Assembly: GCA_016714565.1 (NCBI GenBank)
Contig: JADKDM010000001.1
Span: 248,001-312,000, forward strand
Source of the DNA: Candidatus Villigracilis propinquus
GTDB lineage: Bacteria > Chloroflexota > Anaerolineae > Anaerolineales > Villigracilaceae
Direction of reading: 5' to 3'
Length of the DNA: 64,000 nt
This document shows, piece after piece, positions 26,219-34,289 of the stretch (positions within the stretch are counted from its first letter, which is position 1; the number at the start of each line of letters is the position of its first letter). The position numbers and the translations under genes were made by a program. The notes under the pieces are model-generated. The model made no database searches. It saw only the letters and a program-made list of their open reading frames with translations, and was not told the DNA's origin.

Positions 26219-26257
26219 AAACAAAAAGTGACTTCACTACGAAGTCACTTTTTGTTT
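26219..26257 (+). terminator. Terminator of the atp-mreB operon
   Basis: Perfect 17-base arms (AAACAAAAAGTGACTTC and its complement) with a 5-base loop end in TTTTTGTTT. They start at the base after the mreB stop codon. Confidence 0.9.
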
Positions 26258-26294
26258 AACTTACCCTGGGCAGAGACAACTCCGAAGGAGTGAA

Positions 26295-26867
26295 TTATCC
26301 AGCTTTCCAATCTCTTTTTATTAATGACAAAATATAGTGGTCGTAAAAATTCCCGTTCAGATGGTGGTAATCCCTAAGCAGTCCTTCGGTTTGAAAGCCG
26401 AGTTTGTGTAACAGTTGCAGTGATCTTTGATTTTGCGGGTAAACGATTGCAGCAATTCGGTTTAATTCCATTGTTTCAAATCCATTTCGGATGACTGCGC
26501 GAATCGCTTCGGTCATAAATCCCTGCCCCCAAAAATCGGGATGTAGGTCATAGCCGATCTCGGAGTGGAGGTCGCGTTTGTTCCATTTATGGAAGCCGCA
26601 GGTACCTACAAGTTGTCCGCTGCTTTTTAGCGAGATTCCCCAGCGGTTCCAGGTCTTGCGTTCGGGGTGCTGATAAAACTCGATGATCTCGCGTGCCTGT
26701 ACAATACTTGAAATTGGCGGTTCATCCAATAGGAATTCTGCGACACGTGGATCGCTAAAATGCCTATAGACGAAATCGAGGTCGTCCATTGTCAATTGAC
26801 GGAGTTGGAGGCGCTCGGTCTCAAGTTCTGGAAAAAATAGTTCAGCGTTGGATGGCTTTTCATTCAT
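26295..26867 (-). CDS. GNAT-family N-acetyltransferase (RimJ/RimL-like)
   Basis: This 190-residue protein has the RimJ/RimL-type opening TERLQLRQLTMDDLDFVYRHF. Acetyl-CoA-binding strands follow with GTCGFHKW, and YDLHPDFWGQGFMTEAIRAVI holds the Q/RxxGxG/A-like pyrophosphate loop. NxRSLQLLHKLGF is the usual C-terminal motif. The acceptor, which could be a ribosomal protein N terminus, an antibiotic or a small amine, cannot be told. I chose ATG 26867 over GTG 26873 because the AGG-type ribosome site is better spaced. Confidence 0.85.
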   Translation of the reverse strand: MNEKPSNAELFFPELETERLQLRQLTMDDLDFVYRHFSDPRVAEFLLDEPPISSIVQAREIIEFYQHPERKTWNRWGISLKSSGQLVGTCGFHKWNKRDLHSEIGYDLHPDFWGQGFMTEAIRAVIRNGFETMELNRIAAIVYPQNQRSLQLLHKLGFQTEGLLRDYHHLNGNFYDHYILSLIKRDWKAG

Positions 26868-27028
26868 ATTCACCTATTATTAAATTTGAATATTCTACCC
26901 ACAAGGCTTGATTCTGTAAAAGAAAATGCTGCCGAGTCTTTTGGTGGATTCTGTTTCAGACGCAGAATTTGCAGTTTAGACGGGATCAGCTTCGAGTGAG
27001 TCGGAAGCAGTTCTTCATCCAAATAAAA

Positions 27029-27054
27029 ACTCGCCGCGAAAAAATCGGGCGAGT
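27029..27054 (-). terminator. Terminator of rex
   Basis: On the minus strand an ACTCGCC/GGCGAGT stem is followed by TTTTTATTT. It lies 30 bases after the rex stop. Confidence 0.75.
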
Positions 27055-27083
27055 CCTGTTTATTAGTCTACATTCTTTCTTTA

Positions 27084-27701
27084 CTACAAATAATACGTCA
27101 TTCTCTGCAGGTGGGTGGCGGGGTCGATGTATTGCACTTTCACGTTATTGGGTACGTTCAGGCTAATGGGGGCGTAGTTGAGAATGGCTCGCACGCCTGC
27201 CTGAATGAGTTTCTCTGCAACGCTTTGCGCGGCGGGAGCGGGAACGGTGAGCATGGCGATCTTGACGTTGGCGGCTTTGATGCTTTCGATCATTTTATCG
27301 GCATCTTGAATTGTGAAGTCACCGATCTTGGTGCCGATCTTTTCCTTGTTGTTGTCGAAGATCGAAACGATATGAAAGCCGCGGTTTTGAAAGCCTTGAT
27401 AGTTCGCGAGAGCGTGGCCCATGTCGCCAGCGCCGACTAAAGTCACATCCCAAATGCGGTCCACCTTGAGGATTTCGCGCAGTTTGTCGAGCAGGTACGT
27501 AATGGAATAGCCCGTGCCTTGCTTGCCAAATTCACCGAATTGGGAAATATCTTTGCGGATCTGCGCAGCTGATATGCCTACATGTTCCCCGAGTTCCTGA
27601 GAGGAAGTTGTCTTGATGCCGTTATCTGCCATCCGTTGGAGTGCGCGCAGATAAACAGGAAGCCGCCCGATGATAATATCTGGTATTTTTTCTGCGTTCA
27701 T
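27084..27701 (-). CDS. rex: Redox-sensing transcriptional repressor Rex
   Basis: This 205-residue protein has an N-terminal winged helix (TSSQELGEHVGISAAQIRKDISQFGEFGKQGTGY), which is the Rex recognition helix. A Rossmann domain follows with VTLVGAGDMGHALANY, where NADH binds and releases the protein from DNA. Rex proteins sense the NADH/NAD+ ratio and repress fermentative and respiratory genes. Two Rex-like half sites lie upstream: TTGTGAA at 27714-27720 and TTCACAA at 27775-27781. They are too far apart to form one standard operator, so autoregulation is only a suggestion. An AGGTGAGG ribosome site precedes ATG 27701. Confidence 0.95.
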   Translation of the reverse strand: MNAEKIPDIIIGRLPVYLRALQRMADNGIKTTSSQELGEHVGISAAQIRKDISQFGEFGKQGTGYSITYLLDKLREILKVDRIWDVTLVGAGDMGHALANYQGFQNRGFHIVSIFDNNKEKIGTKIGDFTIQDADKMIESIKAANVKIAMLTVPAPAAQSVAEKLIQAGVRAILNYAPISLNVPNNVKVQYIDPATHLQRMTYYL

Positions 27702-27786
27702 GTGCCCTCACCTTTGTGAAATTTATCCATAAATTTATCATAAAACGCGATTTAGTGCAATTAGACACAAGTACTTCACAAACGAA

Positions 27787-27817
27787 AAGCGGCACAGCTT
27801 TGAATGGTGTGCCGCTT
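27787..27817 (-). terminator. Terminator of the SH3 lipoprotein gene
   Basis: A 10-base stem (AAGCGGCACA/TGTGCCGCTT) continues on the minus strand into TTTTCGTTT. It lies about 80 bases past the stop at 27899. Confidence 0.65.
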
Positions 27818-27898
27818 CTTTCCTTAACCTGAACTTGTTTCTGCTTCTTGGGCTTTAACTTCTCTGCCGGTTATTGATTTCGTATATCCAATGGGAGA

Positions 27899-28978
27899 TT
27901 ACCTGATACTTTCCATCACCAACATATACTCTGTTTGGCCCGCTTCGCCTGCCTCTGCCACTGATAATCTGAGCAGAAAGGTTTGATTGGTGGTTACATT
28001 CAGCAAGCGCTTTTCTGAACACGCTAGTGAAAAAGTATCAACTGACTCTCCGCCATTCTTCAATTCCATTTGCAGGTTAGCCTCTGAACAAAATACTTGA
28101 ACGACAACCTTTCCATTGTAGGATGTGAATTCAACCCAATCTTCGGTGTCTCCGGCTGACGAAGAGATGTTGCCTTCAATTTGGGCTGTGCGTGTTCCTA
28201 GCGGTGAAAAGTTTATTCTCGCCAGCGGAGCCTCCATCGAATCACCATCAGGCATAGAGAGCGATAAGATATTTGCTTGAGGCGCAACCACATTTTCAAC
28301 GATCTCTTCTGTTGGGCTGATGTCGCGGATCACTGGTAGTGAGTCTGTATTTTCGACCTTCAAAAATTCCAGCGCCGCCCAGCCTTTTCCATCAGCCGAA
28401 CTGGCATATTCGATCTGCATCCACGCGCCGCTTTCGTCCTTGCCTGAAATGAAAACAACATCATTTGGATTTAATTCACCGAGCGCATCGAACGATGTGC
28501 CTGGTCCGCTGCGCACATTGATCTTTTGGATGACAAGCCCGCTCACTCCCGCGCCGCCGCCTGATACCGATTCTATGACTGGGATCTCCGCTGCTGCATT
28601 TACCTGCACATACTCCGCGCGGACCCAGCCTGTGCCACTGGGCGCACCCGCAAAAATGACCTGATACCAGCTTGTGCTTTTATCCCGCCCGATGATCTGC
28701 AGCTTGGTGAATTGCGCGATTATGCCGAGATTATCGCTCGCGGTGGATGTCTCCGCCCGCACGTTGACCTGTGTGGTGGTGGTCCCTTCGATGGGAGCAA
28801 TCGTCGGCGCGGGCGTGGGAGGGAGCGGTGTGAGCGTGGGCAAAGGAATTGCCGTGGCTGGCAGCGTGGCGGTGACGAAGACCGGCATGGGTACCGTATT
28901 TTCACTGGAAACATTAACGCCACAACCTGTGAGAATGACCAGCGAGGAAAGCAAGGGAAGGATCATTAAATAGCGCAC
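27899..28978 (-). CDS. Lipoprotein with two bacterial SH3 domains
   Basis: This 359-residue protein has a signal peptide ending in the lipobox ILTGC (Cys 19). A Pro/Thr stalk (about 35-62) follows, and then two SH3b domains. The first has TQVNVRAETSTASDNLGII and GWVRAEYV; the second has QKINVRSGPGTSFDALGEL and GWAALEFL. A C-terminal strand-rich domain (about 255-359) resembles pre-peptidase or CBM-like folds but I cannot name it. SH3b repeats usually bind cell-wall peptides, so the protein is probably anchored outside the membrane and touches the wall. Confidence 0.85.
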   Translation of the reverse strand: MRYLMILPLLSSLVILTGCGVNVSSENTVPMPVFVTATLPATAIPLPTLTPLPPTPAPTIAPIEGTTTTQVNVRAETSTASDNLGIIAQFTKLQIIGRDKSTSWYQVIFAGAPSGTGWVRAEYVQVNAAAEIPVIESVSGGGAGVSGLVIQKINVRSGPGTSFDALGELNPNDVVFISGKDESGAWMQIEYASSADGKGWAALEFLKVENTDSLPVIRDISPTEEIVENVVAPQANILSLSMPDGDSMEAPLARINFSPLGTRTAQIEGNISSSAGDTEDWVEFTSYNGKVVVQVFCSEANLQMELKNGGESVDTFSLACSEKRLLNVTTNQTFLLRLSVAEAGEAGQTEYMLVMESIR

Positions 28979-29027
28979 GAGTCAATTGTATCCAAGAATT
29001 AAGTTGATGTAGAGAAAAGGGTAGAAA

Positions 29028-29051
29028 AAAACCGCCAATCACGGCGGTTTT
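29028..29051 (-). terminator. Terminator after tRNA-Arg
   Basis: On the minus strand AAAACCGCC/GGCGGTTTT is followed by more T, 7 bases past the tRNA 3' end. Confidence 0.85.
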
Positions 29052-29057
29052 CTCTAG

Positions 29058-29129
29058 TGCCCTTGCGCAGGCTCGAACTGCGGTCCTCGGCTTCGGAGGC
29101 CAATACTCTATCCACTGAGCTACAAGGGC
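29058..29129 (-). tRNA. tRNA-Arg (anticodon CCG)
   Basis: On the minus strand the acceptor arms are GCCCTTG and CAAGGGC with discriminator A. The D arm is GCTCAGTGGATAGAGT. The anticodon stem TTGGC/GCCGA carries the loop CTCCGAA, so the anticodon is CCG (reads CGG). The T arm is CGCAG-TTCGAGC-CTGCG. CCA is not encoded. It is followed by a rho-independent terminator. Confidence 0.95.
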
Positions 29130-29212
29130 GGACAGGCAAAATTTTACCATAAGCAAAGAAAAAGGCTGATGAAACAGTCACCAGCCTTACGGTCCAGAAT
29201 GAGGCGGATGTT

Positions 29213-30181
29213 TTATCTAGCTTGTGGGGCGAGGACAGCCAATTCCCTGCGCAGCATTTCGATTCGCACTGCATTGCCGCCTTCATCACCCAGTTTTCTA
29301 TATTGTTCTTTTTTGTGCGCCAGTTCGCCGCACAGATGATAGAAGCGTGAGGTGGATCTTCCGCTCAAGCTGGTTGTGGTTAATGTCCACGGGGACATTG
29401 CTTTTTGGTACTGTGCCTGCGAGATCAGCCCAGAAGTCACTTCCTCCAGCAATTGTCTTTTGACAATGCCACGCTCGTAGGTGATGAGCCAGATGACGAA
29501 ACCAAACATCAACGCCCAGCCGAACCAGTCGAGCAGCGAGCCGATGGCAAGGCCGCTCAACCCGCCGATGAGGCTGCCAAAGGTGTTGTGAAATGCGTGC
29601 AGGAAGATCGCAACGCCCAGACCGACGAATGGTGCGCCGATCTTGATGAGCACGCTCCTGTTTAGACGCGCAACAGCAAAGCCGATGCCCGTGAATGCTG
29701 TGAAGAAGGCGTGCATCCAACCGACCACGAACACGCGGATGAAGACCAGCACAACTAACCCGCCCCAGCCGTTTTCAAGATACCCGTTGCGAAAAATGTA
29801 GAGCGTGTTTTCGGTGGCGGCAAACCCCAGCCCAACGATGCCGCCGTAGATAATGCCATCCAGGATCGAATCAAATTCCTTGCGGAACATTAGGAAGACA
29901 ATGCCCACCGCCATGCCTTTGAGGATTTCCTCCACGAATGGCGCAACAATGGACGTGGTGCCAAAATCCGCGGCGGCTTCGGAGTTGGTGAAAATATAAA
30001 TGCCAACTCCAAACATGGTGTTGACAATGAATGCTCCTCCAGCGGCAATGACCACGCCCCAGAAAAAGGCCGCGCCCAGCAAAGCCATGGGTTCCTTTTC
30101 GTATCGGTCCACCCAATACACAAAAGCGGCATATAAGAACATGGGAACAAAACCACAAAAGAGTGATACGAGAAATGCCAT
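29213..30181 (-). CDS. PrsW-family intramembrane metalloprotease
   Basis: This 322-residue protein has about eight membrane helices. It carries the PrsW motif set: VAPFVEEILKG (paired Glu), a GFAATEN segment with a further acidic residue, WMHAFFTAFTGIGFA and FLHAFHNTF, whose His residues bind zinc. YWVDRYEKEP near the N terminus is the typical PrsW opening. PrsW cleaves anti-sigma factors inside the membrane in Bacillus, but many homologues have unknown targets. No anti-sigma gene is adjacent. GGAGG precedes ATG 30181. Confidence 0.9.
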   Translation of the reverse strand: MAFLVSLFCGFVPMFLYAAFVYWVDRYEKEPMALLGAAFFWGVVIAAGGAFIVNTMFGVGIYIFTNSEAAADFGTTSIVAPFVEEILKGMAVGIVFLMFRKEFDSILDGIIYGGIVGLGFAATENTLYIFRNGYLENGWGGLVVLVFIRVFVVGWMHAFFTAFTGIGFAVARLNRSVLIKIGAPFVGLGVAIFLHAFHNTFGSLIGGLSGLAIGSLLDWFGWALMFGFVIWLITYERGIVKRQLLEEVTSGLISQAQYQKAMSPWTLTTTSLSGRSTSRFYHLCGELAHKKEQYRKLGDEGGNAVRIEMLRRELAVLAPQAR

Positions 30182-30230
30182 TTTCTTTTCCTCCAGACAA
30201 TAGTTGTGTTGGGACTTATGCCTTGTAAAT

Positions 30231-30860
30231 TTACTTTTGAAAGATCAAACGGATTCTTTCAACCCGCGTGTATTCCGGGAGAATATCCAGCGCGTTCAGC
30301 ACTTCTTCGGGGCGGCCTGTGGCGCCATCACGGGCGGCGAGGGTCATCTTTAGCCATACTTTGCCGTTCGCTTCGGTGATGACGCTTAACATCTCGATCA
30401 GTGGACGCATGTCATAGGTTTTGCCGCGCCGTTCACGGATGACAGATTCAGTCATCATCAAATTCTGGACTTTCTGCGTCAACTCCGCGCCGTCAATGGG
30501 TTCCGTCAAATGGACTTCGTACGCCGCTGACAGCACTTGCGTTTGCAAGGCGGGTGCGCGTTCGTCCACAGTTTCAATGCCAGTGATCTGAATATCCACG
30601 GGCAGGCTATCTTTTAATCGGGCGGAAATATCCTCCACGGGGAGGTCTTCGTTCAGGCGCACATCCAACATTTCAGCGCGGGATGAGAATCCCAGTGGCA
30701 GGGCGGCAGCGAGACTCATCTTCGGCTGCGGGTGGAATCCCTGCGAATAGCTGATCGGCAGTTCGGCGCGGCGCATGGCGCGCTCCCATAGACGGTGCAG
30801 GTCAAGATGGCCGGTGTATCGCAATGCACCTTGTTTTGAAAAAGTAATTCTAACTCTCAT
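30231..30860 (-). CDS. TIGR03936/DUF2344 family protein
   Basis: This 209-residue protein has the family opening RITFSKQGALRYTGHLDLHRLWERAMRRAELPISYSQGFHPQPKMS and continues with LPLGFSSRAEMLDV. These proteins are encoded next to, or fused to, TIGR03960 radical SAM proteins, and the pair is thought to modify RNA or a ribosomal component, though the product is not known to me. The radical SAM partner is two genes upstream (31401-33356). The DinB-like gene sits between them, only 5 bases away. Confidence 0.88.
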   Translation of the reverse strand: MRVRITFSKQGALRYTGHLDLHRLWERAMRRAELPISYSQGFHPQPKMSLAAALPLGFSSRAEMLDVRLNEDLPVEDISARLKDSLPVDIQITGIETVDERAPALQTQVLSAAYEVHLTEPIDGAELTQKVQNLMMTESVIRERRGKTYDMRPLIEMLSVITEANGKVWLKMTLAARDGATGRPEEVLNALDILPEYTRVERIRLIFQK

Positions 30861-30865
30861 TGTTG

Positions 30866-31387
30866 TTATTGTTCCGAGGCGATCTGTTTGAGCCAGCGAT
30901 TGATCTCTGCGCTGGTGCGGCGATAGGGCTTGTAGGTATGTTCCCCGATGCGATGGAAAAGGTCATGGTCGAGGCATTGATTGTGTGTCAATTGCTGGAA
31001 CAGGTCAAGGATGCTAATGTATGTTGCCAGTTCCTGCTCGACAATGTCATCCATACCGATATTTTTGAATTTATATACAACCATGTGGTTGGGTTTGTCT
31101 TTCTCCAGCAGGTTGGATTCGTAATCTGGATAGCCATTATGCTTCTGAAAATTTTCGAGTGCTGTAAAAGAAGTGCTTGGTGCATACGCTTCGCCATTGG
31201 CGATCTCGGACATGCGGTCTGCAATGAATTGCTCGCGGGAGAGCACATCTGCCAGCAGGTCTTTGATGGAGAGGTTGCCAAGAACGCCCTTCATGGTCAA
31301 CTGGCGTGAGAAACCAACCCGATTGAGCAGGTTTTCGAATTTATCCCGCTCATGTTGCAGGCGTTGAAAAAAGGTTATTTTTTCCAT
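30866..31387 (-). CDS. DinB-like/ClbS-DfsB family four-helix protein
   Basis: This 173-residue protein resembles the ClbS/DfsB branch of the DinB superfamily. It begins with a helix of the type MEKITFFQRLQHERDKFENLL, has GNLSIKDLLADVLSREQF, and ends with a helix pair containing HDLFHRIGEHTYKPYRRTSAEINRWL. ClbS-type members protect against DNA-damaging metabolites; most others are uncharacterised. I chose ATG 31387 because the longer frame would overlap the radical SAM gene by 32 bases and adds no family sequence. Its place between two genes that normally sit together is unusual. Confidence 0.65.
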   Translation of the reverse strand: MEKITFFQRLQHERDKFENLLNRVGFSRQLTMKGVLGNLSIKDLLADVLSREQFIADRMSEIANGEAYAPSTSFTALENFQKHNGYPDYESNLLEKDKPNHMVVYKFKNIGMDDIVEQELATYISILDLFQQLTHNQCLDHDLFHRIGEHTYKPYRRTSAEINRWLKQIASEQ

Positions 31388-31400
31388 GAGGTTTTGGAGG

Positions 31401-33356
31401 CTAGTCTCCCACCACTGGCAGTTCAATGTCAATTTTGCGGGCAGGGGTTTTCACATCCGGGCACTTCCAGCCTTCACCCGGGTTCTCGCGGCGCAGGTTG
31501 GCAAAGGTCGGCAGGATGCCGCAGGCAAAGCAGTTCAGGCGGCAGTCCACGCGGATCTGACCTTCGAGCGACATGCGGAAATCCTGAAAGAGGAAGTTCT
31601 TGCGCACGGCGGCGGTGATGTGTTCCCACGGGAAAACCTCATCTGTGCGGCGTTGACGGTGGGTGTAAAACGCAGGGTCAAGACCATGCTCTTCAAAAGA
31701 GGACAGCCAGGCTTCGTGCTTTTTGGCTTCGTCCCAGGCATCGAACTTGGCGCCTTTTGCCCATGCGCTGTAAATCACTTCGGACATTCTGCGGTCACCA
31801 CGGGAGAGCCATGCTTCGAGCAGGGAATCTTCGGGCTTCGTCCAACTCAGCTTGATGCTCTTATCCTTTAATAACTGGCGTTTGAGCAGAGCTTGCTTGT
31901 CGAGAATATTTTCGCGTGTGTCACAGGCGACCCACTGGAAAGGAGTTTGCGGCTTCGGCACAAAGGTGCTCACGCCCGCGTGCAGTTTCACCTTCCAGCC
32001 CGCCACTTTGCGGCCTTCTTCGATCACGCGCCTGCACAGATCCACAATCGCTTGCACATCTTCCAGCGTTTCGCTGGGATGCCCGATCATGAAATACAGC
32101 TTGATCGTCGTCCAACCGCGGCTGTAAATTTCACGCGTGGTGTTGATAATGTCTTCATCGGGGATGAACTTGTTGATGATGCGGCGCATGCGTTCGCTGG
32201 CGGCCTCGGGCGCGAGGGTAAATCCACCGGAGCGGTGCTGCTTGAGCTTTTCCATCAAGTCCACAGAAACGGATTCGATGCGCAGGGATGGCAGGTTGAC
32301 GGTCAATTTGCGGCCTTCAAAGCGCTTGCTGATCGCGTCCACCAGTTCGTTGATGTAGGTGTAATCGGAGGAGGAAAGCGACATCAATGCGATTTCTTCG
32401 AACCCCGAAGAGCGGATCGCGTCATCGGCGGCGTCCACCACTTCCTGCACGCTTCTTTCTCGTACGGGACGGGTGATCATACCCGCCTGACAGAATCTAC
32501 ATCCGCGGGTGCATCCCCGCATAATTTCCACGGAGACACGGTTGTGGATGACTTCGATATTCGGCACAATGAACTTTGTCGGCGGCGGGGGCAGTTTTGC
32601 CACGATGCGCTTGTTCACAGTCTTTGGCACATCCGGGATGATAGGTTCGGTAACGGCTACGGTGCCATCGTCCATGTAGGTGGTGGCGTAGAAGCTGGGG
32701 ACGTAGACGCCTGGGATTTTTGCAAGTTCAAGGAGTAGGGCTTTGCGGTCAAAAGTCGAAGGTCGAAGGTCGTCTCCGACTTTTGACTTTTGACTTTTGA
32801 CTCTTTGTATCGTGTTGACAATATCGTGAATGACTTCCTCGCCCTCGCCAATGGTAAAGGCGTCAATAAAGGCGTGCATGGGTTCGGGGTTGGTTGTGGA
32901 ATGTCCACCGGCGATGATGATCGGGTGTGATTCGTCCCGGTCTGCTGTGCGGAGGGGAATGCCTGCGAGGTCGAGAATGTTGAGGGCGTTGGTGTAGAGA
33001 GTCTCGTAGGGGAGGGTAAAGCCAATTAGGTCGAAGCAGGCCAAAGGGCGTTTTGATTCGAGCGCGTAGAGCGGAATCCCATGCTCGCGCATGAGTTCTT
33101 CCATGTCCAGCCAGGGAGCGTAGGCGCGTTCCGCAAGCGAATCCTCGCGTTGATTGATCTGGTCATACAAAATCTTCAAGCCGACGTTTGAGACACCGAT
33201 ATCATAAATATCAGGGAAGACAAAGGCCACTTTGGTTTGCGCCTTGTCCCAATCTTTACGAATGGAATTGAGCTCGCCGCCTACGTAGCGCCCAGGTTTT
33301 TGTACCTTTAAAAGAATGCGGTCCAGTTTTAATTCGATCTGTTCAGGAGTTAACAT
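31401..33356 (-). CDS. B12-binding-domain radical SAM protein (TIGR03960 family)
   Basis: This 651-residue protein has an N-terminal cobalamin-binding-like fold (about 40-175, with DIYDIGVSNVGLKILYD and GGHSTTNPEP). The radical SAM domain carries RGCTRGCRFCQAG, with the cluster cysteines at 283, 287 and 290. A C-terminal TIGR03960 part follows. Residues about 186-204 (VKSQKSK...FDR) are encoded by a palindromic repeat (32747-32803) inserted in frame in the linker between the two domains. It forms a unit with the TIGR03936 gene downstream. The reaction is not established. Confidence 0.88.
   Translation of the reverse strand: MLTPEQIELKLDRILLKVQKPGRYVGGELNSIRKDWDKAQTKVAFVFPDIYDIGVSNVGLKILYDQINQREDSLAERAYAPWLDMEELMREHGIPLYALESKRPLACFDLIGFTLPYETLYTNALNILDLAGIPLRTADRDESHPIIIAGGHSTTNPEPMHAFIDAFTIGEGEEVIHDIVNTIQRVKSQKSKVGDDLRPSTFDRKALLLELAKIPGVYVPSFYATTYMDDGTVAVTEPIIPDVPKTVNKRIVAKLPPPPTKFIVPNIEVIHNRVSVEIMRGCTRGCRFCQAGMITRPVRERSVQEVVDAADDAIRSSGFEEIALMSLSSSDYTYINELVDAISKRFEGRKLTVNLPSLRIESVSVDLMEKLKQHRSGGFTLAPEAASERMRRIINKFIPDEDIINTTREIYSRGWTTIKLYFMIGHPSETLEDVQAIVDLCRRVIEEGRKVAGWKVKLHAGVSTFVPKPQTPFQWVACDTRENILDKQALLKRQLLKDKSIKLSWTKPEDSLLEAWLSRGDRRMSEVIYSAWAKGAKFDAWDEAKKHEAWLSSFEEHGLDPAFYTHRQRRTDEVFPWEHITAAVRKNFLFQDFRMSLEGQIRVDCRLNCFACGILPTFANLRRENPGEGWKCPDVKTPARKIDIELPVVGD
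32747..32803. repeat. Palindromic repeat (family C) inside the radical SAM gene
   Basis: It has tandem GTCGAAG and ACTTTTG units arranged as an imperfect inverted repeat around GTCTCCGAC. The 57 bases equal 19 codons and keep the frame open. Confidence 0.75.
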
Positions 33357-33525
33357 GGCGCGAATTATACCTGATAAGAATTGTCGAAAAAGGTTGGAGT
33401 TTTGGCGCTGAATTGAGCAGTCTTTGCAGAAATGAAAAGAAATATCTTTGTAAATAGCCCAAACGGGTCAACAGGTTGCGGGCGGCGATGGCGTACAATT
33501 CTGAACATAAAAAAAGGAGAATGTC

Positions 33526-34200
33526 ATGAGAAAAATTTTATTTATATCGCTTGCTTTAATGCTTGCGGCTTGCGGGGTTGTGCAGCCCGTTCAACAGGAA
33601 CAGGCAACCCCCATTATCGCCACCGTGCTTGTGACGGTCATTGCGCCGACTGAAGTTGTTCCGCCGACAGCGGTTCCATTGCCCACTCAGGCGCCTACGG
33701 AAATCCCCACTCTGGCCCCTACAGAGACATTGGCTCCCACGGCTACGACTGCCGCCACCAATACAGCAGCTCCTGCCAGTGCTGGCGTTCAATCATCCGA
33801 TCTGACCCCTGTGTACGTGGATAATACCCTTGGAAAGGGTGTATTTACGAATATCGCTTTCTCCAGCGATCTCATTACCCTGAATTGCTACCCGCGTGAA
33901 TTTGAAATCACCATGACGGCGCTTCATCCTGATGTGACCCGCGCCGAGATGTACTACCGCGTTCTGGAGGCCCCCAGCTTTTTCCGCTATTCAGACTGGT
34001 ACCTGGTGGGTAACCTGAATTCGGATGGCAAGGGAGGTTTTTATACCACCTTCAAAGCCACGGATATTTCACCGGATTGGCGCAGCCTGGATCAGGCCGT
34101 CATCGAATTTCAATTTGTTGGGGTGAATAAAGGCGGCGGCACAGTAGACCGCACCCAGAAGATCGAAAGACTAGTTTCCTATTATAAGGAATGTCCATAG
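33526..34200 (+). CDS. Lipoprotein with Thr/Pro stalk
   Basis: This 224-residue protein has a signal peptide ending in the lipobox LAAC (Cys 16). A stalk rich in Pro/Thr/Ala (about 40-90) follows, then a compact C-terminal domain (about 95-224) with VTRAEMYYRV, SDWYLVGNL and VIEFQFVG. It has two Cys residues, in LNCYPRE and KECP at the end, which could form a disulfide. The domain is unnamed. AAGGAG lies just before ATG 33526, and TACAAT at 33495-33500 is a possible -10 box. Confidence 0.8.
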   Translation: MRKILFISLALMLAACGVVQPVQQEQATPIIATVLVTVIAPTEVVPPTAVPLPTQAPTEIPTLAPTETLAPTATTAATNTAAPASAGVQSSDLTPVYVDNTLGKGVFTNIAFSSDLITLNCYPREFEITMTALHPDVTRAEMYYRVLEAPSFFRYSDWYLVGNLNSDGKGGFYTTFKATDISPDWRSLDQAVIEFQFVGVNKGGGTVDRTQKIERLVSYYKECP

Positions 34201-34242
34201 TTTTACATTAGCTGTTAGGAAGCTGGGCTTCCAGAATCCATG

Positions 34243-34281
34243 AAATAAAAAGGACAGGCTGCAAGCCTGTCCTTTTTATTT
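34243..34281. terminator. Bidirectional terminator
   Basis: 18-base arms (AAATAAAAAGGACAGGCT and its complement) have a 3-base loop. They serve the lipoprotein (+) and the bactofilin-like gene (-), which converge here. Confidence 0.9.
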
Positions 34282-34289
34282 GAAAATAT

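Noticed and set aside
27714..27781. A full Rex operator upstream of rex
   Set aside because: Only two half-sites (TTGTGAA and TTCACAA) are present, about 54 bases apart, instead of one compact inverted repeat.
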